Positions 35,271 to 47,169 of a stretch of DNA of 64,000 nucleotides are shown here, piece by piece; position 1 is the first letter of the stretch, and every line of letters starts with the position of its first letter. A model generated the notes under the pieces. That model did not search any database. It was not told the DNA's origin and saw nothing but the letters and a program-made list of their open reading frames with translations. Origin of the DNA: Argopecten irradians (lineage: Eukaryota > Mollusca > Bivalvia > Pectinida > Pectinidae). The DNA lies in assembly GCF_041381155.1 (NCBI RefSeq), contig NC_091142.1:4963778-5027777 (forward strand), written 5' to 3'. Made by a program: the position numbers and the translations under genes.

Positions 35271-38200
35271 ATGTTTCACATGATAAGTCGATTTTGTGCG
35301 TTCGTGTTTTGTGCTTTTCTTTTTCAACCTCAGAAAGCAGTTTCGCAAACATGTTTGACTTTGGACCAGACACTACTCGAAAGGCAGGCGGTTGTGAATG
35401 GAAACGTTTTCAGAACACTGACCGAGATCTCCCCGATCATGTGTATGAAGGAATGTCTGTCTATGCCTGTATGTAGATCTGTCAATATCTATCCTGATAT
35501 GTTAAAGTGTGAAGTGTTGTTACATAACTCTACTGAAGCTCTGAATGGTGTAGCGTTTTCTTCCGATGGAATGACTATCGACGCTGTGGACATACCCAAG
35601 GTAAGACACATGCCACGCGTTATACAGTTTGGTTTGGTGTGATTTCTTTGATTAATATGATGCGGTGTAGATGTCTGTATATTTGGGCAGGCTGGGGTAT
35701 ATTCGTATTGTGTCTTCTTGTAACAGTGGAACTCTTGTCCTTTTTATAGTGCTATCTCTCTGAAGCCTACCGCCGAAGACACCAAACAAGAACACCTCTT
35801 CTGGTTAAATTATAATTATAACGGGCGAACCAGTCGTCCCAATCCATTTAAACAGAATGCTAAGCAAGAGCAGAAACTACCACTTTTATAGACTTGTTTT
35901 TCACAACCAGGCGACAAAATCCAAACCTTTCTTCTTATACTCACTCATAATCAAGAAGAGCTTTTGATATGTTATTCACCACCAAAAGTTACCAACATTT
36001 CCAGAATTTATAGTGCATAGGATTTGATTTTGAAAGCACAAATAAAAGCTGAACGTTACTCTAGTTCAGGGCAATAAGTACACACAGTCATACAATGAAG
36101 CCAAGGCGTGGTACGTTTTCATTTTACATTTTTACAATTGGTAATTGTTAGGTGATTTCCGAAGGTATGTTTCTATATAAACAAACATACATAAGGCATG
36201 AAAAACAAGAATGCCCTGCAGGTAGGGCGTTAGAAATATACGTGCTGCCCTGATAGTAAAGGCGAAAAAATTTAGGATCTTATCTTTTCTCTTCTTCCTT
36301 ACTGACTTGATTCTTCCGTCTCCCTTGACACCACCTCACTTTTGGCCTTCTGTAGAGTGCTCGCCCCTGTGAGGTAGGCTTTGGGTCTGTCCCCTGGCCG
36401 AGACACACCAAAAATCTAAAAAAGTGGTAGTTTCTGCTCCTGCTTAGCACTCGGCAAACAGGGAGTAGGACGACTGGTTCGCTCGTTGTCAGTATAATGT
36501 GACCGGGTGGGATGTGTTGCTTGATGTCTTCGGCAGCATGCTCCAGTGATATAACACTCAAAAAGGGCAACAGTTCCACTATACAAGAAGACTATACACG
36601 AACATACCGCAGTCTCCCAAGACATGCACCTCGCATATCACACACGCTGCACACTGAACATGGGAGGCCGTCCTTGCATGACCCTGGCTATAAATAGAAC
36701 GTTATATAATTAAACAAAGTGACAAATAAAGAAAACAATAATTTTACAGTGCATTTATTCAGTGTTGTAACTAATGTTTACAAGGCAGTGTACAGGATTT
36801 GCATATGCAATTGAATAGTTTTCACAGCCTAATTCACCAAACCTTATGATTTGCAATAGATTACCGACGAGAAAATAACATCAAGCGTCAAAAGGTTTGT
36901 CCAGTTATGACGCATATAACTTTAATGTATATTTGATGTTGTAGGAGTTTGGCGGAGGATGTCGGAACCACAGCTGCCTACAAGGTGAAAAATGTTTAGA
37001 GAATAATCTCGGAGGATATAAATGTGCTGAAATTCGTACGTATGACTTTTTAAAAGTTTCCTTTTCGAAAACTGCCACATGTTTTTTTAAACGACCAGAA
37101 ATAGAAGTCTGGATCAAGTTTGAACATAAAGTATTTTATTTTGTATACTTACAACACTAGCTGTGTATTTATTGCTTACAGTCTTGAGGCCTTGAATATA
37201 AGTTGGATGATAATCAATGCAAAGCTGGACATTCATCGTTTGTCTCTGATACCATGCTGAAGTGCGATAATGCTATAGAACGGGCGAACGCACCTATCCG
37301 CAGTTATTAGCCAGATAATCGATAAAATAAAGTAAAATTAGATTTATTATAATCGAGAAAATAGTTGGACCGTTTGCCCTTACTAGCTGTTAGGGACAGA
37401 ACGTCATTATTGTCACAATTGATGACAATAAAATATTTTTTTTTAAATATCATAACATTAAGTCTGGTGAAACATGTGTTTTTTTTTTAGAAATTTGTTA
37501 CATCTTATATTACAGAGTTCTGTTCCGGCTCACCTCCTCCATACATATACGATTTCACAATTGACAGATCCAAAGGAGTGTCAGTCGCTACTTACTTGTG
37601 TCCAGAAGGTTTCGGCTACAATGCAGGAGACAGGCATTCATATTGTGATCCAATAGCGGACACGTGGAGTATTCCAAATCTGATATGCGCATATGGTGTG
37701 TAAATACCGTTAATTCAAATGAATTTCATCTACGACGATTTTTGGTACAGTCTCGGTGAAATTAAGTTTTTTTTTTATGTCTGGTACCTTTAACGGAGAT
37801 TTACGACCTCTGGTACCTTTAACGGAGATTTACGACCTTGATAAACTGTTACATGTGAGCTGCCATCTTATACTGAGCTCTGTACCACAAATTGACCATG
37901 TTCAAAACAAACACATTTTGTATTATCTTCTCAAAGAATATTACATATTTGAAAGAATTTTACAATGTAATACTTTATATATTGCCAAATCTACACATAA
38001 AACTTATGCAATTTTATAATAAATTTATGATTTAGATAAATACATGGTGTCTCAAAAAATGCCCGTCATTAGCAGGTTTAGACCTTTGGCAGTACTAAAC
38101 CTTTATTGAAAATTCTAAATGCTTTTGAGAGCTGGTGTATCCTAATTTAACTTAATTTGGTACACGTGTACTGATTATATCACCATTACGTGTACATGTA

Positions 38201-41200
38201 ACTTACAACGCCCTTTTTTCTGGTAGGCCCTCTACTTTTCCGAAACGGCCTTTAAAACGAGATTGATAATTTTGTATATAGTCCAAAACGATATTTTCTT
38301 ACCATTAATACTTCTCTTAAAATAATCTTCTAAACAATTTTATTAAATAAATACAATATTAAAAATTTCATATCGCGGGCCTTCTTTCTTATTATTCCGA
38401 GTTAGTTTAACTGCGCCAGACAGCAAAACAGCGAAATGAAACACTGCTTATATTGATTATTCGAGAAAACTTGTGGTGTTGTTTCTGAAAGATAATGGCC
38501 TTTAAATAAGATTATCGTATATATACCGTATCTGTTTATTAATTTGATTAATTAACTTACTATTAACAGCCAGGGTCATGCAAGAACGGTCTCCTATAAA
38601 TGAACTTAATTAAGCGGCAGTTTCATATATAATTCAACGTTTTACGCGCTGTCTATGAAATGCCAATTCATGTACAGCGTTAGATTTTCTTGATATTTCT
38701 AGTATTGAACCACTGAGCTGTGCTAATTTACATCCGCACTAATAAACCTAATTTACAGTTTTTCGCATTAACGCTCCAATTTGACCTTGACTAGGTATAC
38801 CTACGATATGTACGATTACAGAATATATTTCATGACTTATAACATTCGCCGATTGTTTCCATTACAGGTATACCCGGCGGTTGTGGAATTCCCCCTCCTT
38901 TGTCTATCCCCCACAATCTCGACTGGAGATACGAAGGAAACCTATTCAACTCTATATACACGTGTCCGAGCGTCACCGACCCCGAACCAATGGAATACTG
39001 CCCACACACACTCTGTACAGGGGTCGAAGAGTGGACATCCGGAGCGAACCTCTCATGTTCAGGTATGTATGTATGTCGGGTATGCTGCGATACTGTCAAC
39101 CAAATCTTTTTCGCGACTACTAAATTTCGCTATTTCCTTTTCAATGCATTTTCGCAGAGATAAAATTTCGCGGATTTAAAATTAAATGGAAATGTTTTTG
39201 AATTGTAATGGAAGATATTAATTCGCGGAGATAAACTTTCGCAAATTTAACATGATCGCGTAATTCCCAAATGGAAATCGCACGCGAAAGAAAGTTTGTT
39301 TTCAGAACACGACAACATGGAATATTAGGCCATGGGCTAGGAGGGTCCCACATGCACCCCCCCCCCCCCAAACCTCCGAACCAATATTTTTCTGAACCCT
39401 TATGACTCACTGATCACAAATCCAAATGTTAACATTGCATAAGTTGGGATGAACTTCCGGTTATGACGTCATCAAGATGGCCGCCATCTCGAATTTCACT
39501 AAATATTGAAAAATAGTCATAACATTAACATTTTTCAACCGAAGTAGACAAATGAGGTATCAAAATGACCACAATAGAACAACAAATACATATCAGGACC
39601 AAAAAACCCAATATATGTAGTGATTTCTACGCAGGAAATGAAAAAATCGGATTTAAAGCTCAAAAATGGTGATTTTTCAGCAAATTTTTCATATTTTGTT
39701 TGACGCAGCAAAAATGTTTCCCAACAGCAATCTATTATTTCTAATAGGTTTTTTGACCACTTATCAATCAGTGTAAGCAACGAAAACAACCAAAACCAAT
39801 GTTAACATCGTATAAGTTCCGGTTATGACGTCATCAAGATGGCCACCATCTCGAATTTCACTGAAAAATGAAAAATAGTCAAAACATTGACATTTTTCAA
39901 ATGAAGTAGACAAATGAGGCATCAAAATGACCACAATAGAACAACAAATACATATCAGGACCAAATAATCCAATATGTGTAGTGATTTGTACGGAAAAAA
40001 TAAAAAAATAAGCTTTTAAGCTCAAAAATGGTGATTTTTCAGCAAATTTTTCATACTTGGCTTGACGCAGCAGAAATGTTTCCCAACAACAAATTATTAC
40101 TCGTATTCAGTTATTTAAACTCCTATCAATCAGTAAAAACAAAAACAACAACAACAATATATAGAAATGCAAAAAAAGAATTATTGTTATACCCTCAATT
40201 TTGTAGATTAGCAGCGTCTCAAAAGTAACACAACACCTACTGACAAATGTAACCTAAGCTAAGCCTGTGTTTCCGTTAATATCATTAACAGTTCCCAAAG
40301 CGTTTGTGTCTTCGAAAATGAGCACATTCATTGTTTATTTCCTATGCATAGCATAAGCAAAATGTCAGATGGTTACTACAATGTCACTTATATGTCTTTC
40401 ACTGGTTCTCAATGATAACCATTATTATTGTGCGTGCTTTCTCGCCTCACTGACCTATCCATTGAAGAGACACGGCATATCTGGTAGCTGGTACATGCAG
40501 TCCGAATCAGAATACTCGAGATATCAGTATCCAATTCGTCGAAAGCCAGATCGACGTCTTCGATGTCGATGAGCTCATGTGACACTGCATTACCAGTGTT
40601 TTTTCTAGCCTTTTATGACCCATCCACGGCCAGAGTTCATATCAGGAACAACAGGTTCAGGGATGTGGGATCTCTTTCAGATTCTAACATATCGTACGTA
40701 TATGCTGTTTCAGACTTCTCCGGCATAATGGAAATTACACCAAATGCACATTCTTCCAATGGTGGATTGGTTCTCCTTAGCACATAACTCCATAATTCGT
40801 ATGAAGAACTATTCATCAATCTTGTTGACCCTCGTGCAACCATAAATGGCACAGGTGATATCATCGAGGTCATTAATGAGGGCATAAATGTTAAATGTTT
40901 TTCATTGGTCTGACTTTTCCCACTCCCTTGAAGGTGCTGGTTGTGTCACATCTGGTGTATGCACAAAGAGACCATTGAAGACTCTCCAGTAGAAAGTTCT
41001 CTAAAGTGCTTTCCAGACTTGGCAAAGAGTGAAACTTCACTGCAGACCTCATTTATGACCTCAAAGAATCCACCTGTGCCACTTATGGTCACTGAGGTTC
41101 ACAAGAATGAGGAATTGTGCTTCATACGAATTAAGGAGAACCAACTCAACCCTCCGCAGAATGTTGATCTGGTGTCTTTTCCATCATGCCAGGGAAGTCT

Positions 41201-43411
41201 GGAACATCATATACGATATGTGAATCTAGGTGAAACTAGGTTGGAAAAAGGAAGAGCTCCCACATCCCTGAAGCCGATGTTTCTGATCTTAACTCTGACC
41301 ATGGATAGTTGACAAGTTAGAACCACGATGGTAACCCGGTAATGTAATGTCACATCAGGTCACCGAGGTCGAAGACGACACTCTGGCGAGAAAGCACGCA
41401 CAACGAAAATGATTACCATTAAGAAATAATGAAAGAAATATGTGACACTGTAGTAACCATCTTATATTTCCTTGCGTTATACACAGGAAATAAACAATGG
41501 ATGTGCTCATTCTAAAAGACACAATATGTTTCGAAAAGTGTCATGATATTTACGGAACTTTAATTTGATACCCTATAGCTATTAGTTAGCGTTTTGCTGT
41601 AATAATTCATTTTGAGAGGCTACTAGTCTACAAAATTTCGAATATGAAAATGGATTATTTTGAAGTCCCACTTAGATATTCAGCCAACTTTAAATTCAAA
41701 TTTGTTAAGATATAAATCGTCAATAGCCAATGTTATATTCAGGAAATTCCAAGACACCAGGAAAATGTAGTGTTAGCGGTTTGGAAAAAATAACAATCAT
41801 ATGCCGCATCCGGTGATGTTTTCTAAACCAAATGATGGTATAACAATTCTCTTTTGCATTTCTATATATTTTTGTTGTTGTTGTTTTAACCGATTGATAA
41901 GAGGTCAAATAACTGATTGTGAATAATAATTTGTTGTTGAGAAACAATTTTGCTGCGTCAAGCCAAATATGAAAAAATGCTGAAAATTACTATTTTTGAG
42001 CTGAAAATATTATTTTTTTTCATTTCCTGCGTTCAAATCACAGTGTTATCAGTGTTAAGACTATTCTTCATTTTAAGTGAAATTCGAGATGGTGGCCATC
42101 TTGATGACGTCATAACCGGAACCTATACAATGTTAACATTGGTTTTTGTTGTTTAAACTTTTTTGAAATAATAGATTGTTGTTGGGAAACATTTTTGCTG
42201 CGTCAAACAAAATATGAAAAATTTGCTGAAAAATTTTTAAGCTTTAAATCCGATTTTTCATTTCCTGCGTAGAAATCACTACATATATTGGATTTTTTTG
42301 GTCCTGATATGTATTTGTTGTTCTATTGTGGTCATTTTGATACCTCATTTGTCTACTTCGGTTGAAAAATGTTAATGTTATGACTATTTTCAATTTTTAG
42401 TGAAATTCGAGATGGCGGCCATCTGGATGACGTCATAACCGGAAGTTCATCCCAACTTAGGCAATGTTAACATTTGGATTTGTGATCAGTGGGTCATAAG
42501 GGTTCAGAAAAATATGGCCTAAAAGGAAGAGGGTAACTCAGCTATTTATCTGCTGATTTTTGTACATTTGATATATCTCACAACGTACAATTTTCAAATT
42601 TGGTAATAGTTTTGATAGATAGCTCGTATGCGCAGATACAAATCTTCAGATGTAAAAAAAAAAATAATAATAATAATTGTATAGTCCGCGGGCCATACGG
42701 TACTGTAATACTAACTTAAATGTATGCTACACAAGCGATTTTCATACAAAATAAAACGTGTAATAATAATGAAAATAATGTAGGTACACGTGAAAGTAAT
42801 TGGTATAAAACTTCTTGGTTTAGCCTGTGTATAAAATTATTTCATCACTAAATGACCCGTTCAGCAATGTCATAAATATCGTAAGACAAACGTGTGATAA
42901 AAATATTGTGACGTCACATGTAATAATGACGTCATGATCAAAACATGACGTCTCACGATTGTCTCGATAAACGTAAACATCAAATCCGAGCCTGATTTTG
43001 CCACTCTTATATACAAATGAGATTGAATGTTTTGTCTCCATTTTCATAAATATTAGTTATGTGATAAATATAATCTTACACTCGTTGCTACATAATATGA
43101 AATTTATTAAACTCGTTAAATATGGCTAAATTATTTAACTAGTTAACTAAATTTCATATGACATATAGAAACTCATGTAAGATCCTCTATTTCGAAAACG
43201 TTCTTTTCCAGCTAAGGACTGCTACAACACCACTGCATATGAAGGCAAAATCACCTGTACGAAGAGTGGAAGGACCTGTCAGCGATGGGACCAGCAAACA
43301 CCTCACATCCATAACTACTATACTGATAGAAGTGACTTTCATAACTACTGTCGGATTTCCTTTGATCTATTAATTCCCTGGTGTTTCACCACGGATATCT
43401 ACATTCGGTGA
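35271..43411 (+). CDS. Secreted PAN/apple-EGF-sushi-sushi-kringle protein, copy 3 (early stop in kringle)
   Basis: Exons 35271-35600, 36945-37035, 37516-37695, 38868-39062 and 43212-43411 have the same phases and nearly the same sizes as copy 1 (exons 2 and 4 identical in length, 91 and 195 nt). Modules in order: signal peptide (MFHMISRFCAFVFCAFLF), PAN/apple (CMKECLSMPVCRS), EGF-like (four Cys), sushi-like (TYLCPEG, HSYCDP), second sushi-like (YTCPSVTDPEP) and kringle (SGRTCQRWDQQTPH, NYCR, PWCFTTD). At 43409-43411 the TGG of the copy-1 RWEFC motif is TGA, so the protein ends 9 residues early and loses kringle Cys 5 and 6; the ancestral-position stop TAG is at 43436-43438. The last intron is 4.1 kb and holds a foldback element and several small elements. 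Either a recently damaged gene, or a functional truncated one, or an assembly error at one base. Confidence 0.8.
35695..35940 (+). repeat. ~520-bp interspersed repeat, middle part
   Basis: ATTCGTATTGTGTCTTCTTG, CGGGCGAACCAGTCGTCCCA, ACCACTTTTATAGACTTG; in intron 1 of copy 3. Confidence 0.82.
36215..36720 (-). repeat. ~520-bp interspersed repeat, full-length copy
   Basis: CCTGCAGGTAGGGCGTTAGA to GAACGTTATATAATTAAACA; in intron 1 of copy 3. Confidence 0.9.
37772..37830. repeat. 29-bp unit duplicated in tandem
   Basis: TCTGGTACCTTTAACGGAGA plus TTTACGACC occurs twice in a row in intron 3 of copy 3. Confidence 0.85.
38213..38507. mobile_element. MITE with TTTAAAGG terminal inverted repeats, copy B (degenerate)
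   Basis: In intron 3 of copy 3. TTTTCCGAAACGGCCTTTAA near the left and TTTCTGAAAGATAATGGCCT at the right, with an interior similar to 33890-34296. Confidence 0.6.
38545..38600 (+). repeat. ~520-bp interspersed repeat, 5' end fragment
   Basis: TTACTATTAACAGCCAGGGT and GCAAGAACGGTCTCC only. Confidence 0.75.
39108..39312. mobile_element. MITE-like hairpin element (CGCGAAAG family)
   Basis: Ends with inverted, CGCGAAA-rich arms (TTTTTCGCGACTAC on the left, CGCGAAAGAAAGTTTGTTTT on the right) and inner inverted GCGGAGATAAACTTTCGC-type blocks. It lies 45 bases after the exon 4 donor of copy 3. Relatives are at 32073 and 49018. Confidence 0.7.
40637..40885 (-). other. Open frame in left arm of the foldback element
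   Basis: An 82-codon minus frame that aligns residue by residue with the plus frame at 41040-41290 in the other arm (PVPFMV against PVPLMV; PTSLNLLFLI against PTSLKPMFLI). The two are mirror copies of one sequence. No domain recognised; it may be the remnant of a coding part of the parent element. Confidence 0.4.
40941..41312 (+). other. Open frame in right arm of the foldback element
   Basis: A 123-codon plus frame; residues from about 38 onward mirror the minus frame of the left arm (NQLNPPQN against TNPPLEE; FLI at the end). No family recognised. Confidence 0.4.
43069..43192. mobile_element. Hairpin element directly upstream of the copy 3 kringle exon
   Basis: ATAATCTTACACTCGTTGCT and CATGTAAGATCCTCTATTT bracket inverted AATATGAAATTTA and TAAATTTCATAT blocks. 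Same family as 7279-7418. It ends about 20 bases before exon 43212. Confidence 0.75.
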
Positions 43412-43439
43412 GAATTTTGTCCCGTTTACAGATGCTAGA

Positions 43440-43815
43440 TGTTTAAAATTTGTTTGATGTGTTGCTGCAGCATATTCCTTTATCAACAAATCGTTTGTGT
43501 TCTACACGGATTTTCTCTTTCGTTGGGAATTTGGTTGGACATATGCTGGATGTTCAAATATTGCTTGATGTGTTACTACAACAGATTCCTTGATCAACAA
43601 ATCCATGGTGTTTTACACGGATATCCTCCACCGGTGGCAATTTTGTCCAATTCCCGAATGATATATGTTCAAAAGTTGCTTGATGTATTTTTAGCCTACC
43701 ATCATCAGATTTCTATTATTACTCTCGGATAACACCATTTAGGGAACAACCCTGGTGTCAATATATATAATCTCTGGAGTGAGAATATTGCCCAGTGTAC
43801 AAATGCTATGATTCG
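43440..43815 (+). repeat. Tandem degenerate kringle-tail units after copy 3
   Basis: Segments resembling the end of the kringle exon recur from about 43479 and 43590 (spacing about 111-112 bases; TCAACAAATC, then ACACGGAT, then GGGAATT or GGCAATT). A third, different fragment at 43709-43810 still reads as a decayed PWC...EYCPVYKC with stops. All lie downstream of the stop codon. Confidence 0.75.
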
Positions 43816-43917
43816 CAGGACTCCAAACATCCGTCAAGGTTACCATCTACGTACGTAGGTTAACCATAAATGATTGTAAGAATGCTGGAATGTCCAAGGC
43901 CAATTATTGCCATTAAA

Positions 43918-44090
43918 GTAGGGCGTTAATTTTTGGTTGTGTGCATTGACTAACAACTAAGGTCATCATCTAAGGATGGCGTGTATGTGGTGTGTTGCGT
44001 GTTTTAGTGAAATAGCACTCATAAAAGGACAAGAGTCCCTCTATACCGCAGCATCCCAAAACAGACATTCACACAAGCGAAACATTGCAG
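43918..44090. repeat. ~520-bp interspersed repeat, decayed scraps
   Basis: AGTAGGGCGTTAATTTTT, GATGGCGTGTATGTGGTGTG and CCTCTATACCGCAGCATCCC are family blocks in broken order. Confidence 0.55.
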
Positions 44091-44231
44091 CAGGGAATGT
44101 CGTTTCTTTAAAGACCCTTTCTCTGTGTAGAATGTGAAATGGAATCAACCAACACGAGTGCAATAAACATCTTTCTTTCATACCTACGGGTGTAAAACTG
44201 GCTGGTCTAGGGCAATACATGCATGCCGCCT

Positions 44232-44269
44232 GAGGCTGTATTGCATGGCTACCCATGCAATAAAGCCTC
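44232..44269. repeat. Short hairpin, 17-bp arms
   Basis: GAGGCTGTATTGCATGG and CCATGCAATAAAGCCTC separated by CTAC; followed by a TGACGTCA site. Confidence 0.75.
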
Positions 44270-44510
44270 GTGACGTCACGGCGTCAACAAATTTTCTATT
44301 TCCTCGGTAAAATTTTAACATTTTTTCACAAATTTCACTGGTTTTACCATAAAAGATGCAAACAATGGATTTTTTGTTGAAAATATCACATAATTTTTTA
44401 ATGTATGAAAAATTGACTTTCAGCTGTGGATTTCTTCGAATTTATTTCAAAATAGCGGGATTTTTTAGTTGTAAAATTGCAATAAAACGTTGAGGTATGA
44501 AAGAAAAATA

Positions 44511-44656
44511 CTCTTTCATAAGTGGATATGAAGGATAAGGATATTCTACCCTCGGGATCACAAAATGTTGCAAAACCGTCGGCAAGCCTCGGGTTTTACT
44601 ACATTTTGTGGCCCTCGGGTAGAATATTCCTATCCATCATATCCACATATGAAAGA
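44511..44656. mobile_element. Hairpin element, arms about 66 bp
   Basis: CTCTTTCATAAGTGGATATG ... ATTCTACCCTCGGG is mirrored by CCCTCGGGTAGAATATTCCT ... CATATCCACATATGAAAGAG, with about a dozen bases of loop. A fragment of similar sequence (ATATCCACATATGAAAGA) is at 7580. Confidence 0.85.
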
Positions 44657-45446
44657 GTCTTATATTATTTAAGCATTGATGTCACTATTGTTAATTTCAT
44701 CGGGTTATGAAATAAATTTTGTTTGGAAATTGTGTGAATCCGCGTAGCGATTTCCCAAGGTATTATTTTTTTCCGAATCAATATACAACGTCAATGTTTC
44801 TATTGTGACGTCACGATTACGTCGGGATTTCGCGCCATTCATACTGGTATGAAAAAAATCGGCCAATCAGAATGCCACTTGTTAATTAAAAAAAATGCAT
44901 ATCATATATAAACGTTACGTACGAATAAATTACTGATTGTGTAAAAAAAGTATTTTTACAAAATCATCACTTTCCATTCAGAAGAAAATATCAAGAAATG
45001 CAATAAAATAAAATGGAAAAAGTCCCTCGAAAATTAAAATAGAATAAAACTGAAAAAAATACGGATCTGTTAAACTTTTTTTCATTTTTGCGTAGTATTG
45101 AAAAAAGGGGCTAAGTAACATTTTTTATCATTTTAAATTATCGATTGTGTAAAATACTAAAAATAGGTAAAAGCTTTCGCCGTTTTTACCAATCACTGAT
45201 TCAAGTAACCTATGTCGCCCTGTGATATCACAGCGCGTAATGAAAATTAAAAATACATGACGAAACCCATAAATAGTCTTATCTAATAAACCACAGGGAT
45301 TTGTTTACATGATTCACCAGCTAGAATATTATATTAAGATAACTTATTTCCAACCAAGCAAGTGGAAATATTCATTTTCGTAGTTTTGTTTGTTTGTTTG
45401 TTTGTTGTTTTGTTTTCCAACAAGTACATTTCATGACAAAAATCAA

Positions 45447-45755
45447 TTAAAGATGCTCCACCGCTGACAAATGATATTTTTTTCACTATCAAAAACAGGA
45501 TCAGACAATTTAGTATTTTCATTCAGTTACAAAAGTTACTTACTTTACACCATTACCACTATTGGAAAGTTTGAGCTTCTAATTTTATTTCAAGGTAGAA
45601 ATATCATAAAATACTGCTCATGCACAAAAAACAAATTAAGTATTTTTTATTATATTTTTTTGTGTTTGTTAGACATATAAATAAACGATTAAACACCAAT
45701 TGTTGTTCAAATGATGAGTATCATTTATGGTCTGTCGGCGGTGGAGCATCTTTAA
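45447..45755. mobile_element. MITE with TTAAAGATGCTC terminal inverted repeats, copy B
   Basis: Ends TTAAAGATGCTCCACCGCTG and CGGCGGTGGAGCATCTTTAA are near-perfect 20-base inverted repeats. The TTAA termini suggest piggyBac-like insertion at TTAA, but the TTAA may belong to the repeat itself. No transposase. Confidence 0.85.
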
Positions 45756-45924
45756 GGCAAAGTGAATTATCATACACAAAATGGTTTGGCATACGTTCAA
45801 GCAAACTTCAAACACAGCCTCAACATTACAATTGAATCAAATAGTATCACTCAAATTCTGCTTGCGCTTTTTTTCCTGAATTGAAGGATATATAGATTTC
45901 CACAAATAAGCTTCTTCTTTAGAT

Positions 45925-46756
45925 GTAGCTGCGATGACGTAGCTCTGAACGACGGACGGAAGATTTCTGACAGATGGTCGTCGTCAGAGCTACGATTCCG
46001 TCCCATTGCCCGTAGTGTTGCAAAACATCCAGCGGTGAAAATGTTGCATTTCATGTGTGTCATGTAATTTTTTAATTAAATTCAACAATACCAAACATTT
46101 TAAACATAAAATGATTATTTATTTACCCACCTCCATGTCTTAATTATGTTTTGAAGCACTTTTGAATGGCTCGCATCTCCGACACGGCTCACTTGGCCGC
46201 CATGATGCTTCTCGTTAGAAAGTCTCGCGCTCCAAATATGGCACCTAGTACCATATATGGAATGACCTACAAATTTTCACTTCGAAAGAAATAAATGTTA
46301 CAAAGTTTTTAACATGAACTTTAAAAATTCTTTTTTGCTTAATTCTTAATAATACTTACATTTGTTCAGTTTCACCATATTTTTTCTTAGTTTGTTGGCT
46401 TTTTAAAACTTTTAAACATAATTTACCTGTTGAGTGTTTCATTTCGTCACAGTTTCCGGTAAATCAAAATGGCGGCGTATTTGAACAGAATTATACATGT
46501 GTTGTGTTTGCCTTGGATTTTACCACTAATAGTTGATGAAAGATTATAATCGAAAGGTTTGTGAATTGAATATTGATCATAGTTGTCAGAACAATACAGT
46601 TACATAAGGATAATACCCGAAAAATATATTTTTATCAGTCTCAAAGTGCCCGATGTGGATCACATCGGGGCTTGCAACACTAGCGGCAACGGGGTGGAAT
46701 TCATACCCTGCCGGGAACGGAGTGGAGGCAGGGTATGATTATTCGTTCTACTTTAG
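45925..46756. mobile_element. Unclassified element of about 830 bp (parent copy)
   Basis: Its two ends (AGCTGCGATGACGTAGCTCT ... CAGATGGTCGTCG, and GGGAACGGAGTGGAGGCAGG ... TTCGTTCTA) recur fused at 57545-57638. The left end contains an inverted CGTAGCTCTGA and TCAGAGCTACG pair. Interior holds no recognised coding sequence. Confidence 0.7.
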
Positions 46757-47169
46757 ATGATGATCACGGACATATTCTAATTGGTACAAATATGTTTATT
46801 TTCTTTAGTAACCCCTTTGTGCATGTTTTCATTGAAATCGAAAATATCATACCAAGTATATTAAGCTGACAATTCAAGTTAAAAATTATGCTTTTGAGAC
46901 AAAAAAAATAAAGGTAGTTTTCTTTCAAGTTCGTTTTTGAGACAACCCCTTGCGTTTCTAAGGAAGTGCAGTCGCCATTTTGGTATAACTCTGCTTGGAT
47001 ACGACACGCCTGTCGACCCCTATATAAAGCGCGTGAACCACTCACACGTGCAATCAGTCGAACGCTTGCTGCTCTAGGCGTAACAACTAACACATGATCC
47101 GCTAAAAATATACTTTACAATACACCCAAAACCTGCGGTTTTCGCAAATAAAGTTTCCAAGAACAATAT
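46757..47169. other. No gene seen
   Basis: Contains a GC-richer patch about 46980-47090 (ATATAAAGCGCGTGAACCAC), no supported gene. Confidence 0.5.

Larger units (their letters stand above)
39325..42522. mobile_element. Foldback element, ~3.2 kb, in the last intron of copy 3
   Basis: The whole segment is an imperfect palindrome centred near 40955. The ends are TTAGGCC and GGCCTAA. The outer arms (39389-39745 against 42160-42515) match as inverted copies. Each arm has two tandem versions of the same module (CCGGTTATGACGTCATCAAG ... GACGCAGCA), at 39454 and 39818 on the left and mirrored on the right. Further in, 40310-40420 mirrors 41400-41505, and 40640-40890 mirrors 41040-41290. The left end has a ~65-base insertion with a C-run (39334-39388). 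No transposase is recognised. Confidence 0.88.

Noticed and set aside
38781..39179. 132-codon ORF overlapping exon 4 of copy 3
   Set aside because: Wrong frame; the sushi-like frame at 38868-39062 has flanking splice sites and matches copy 1.
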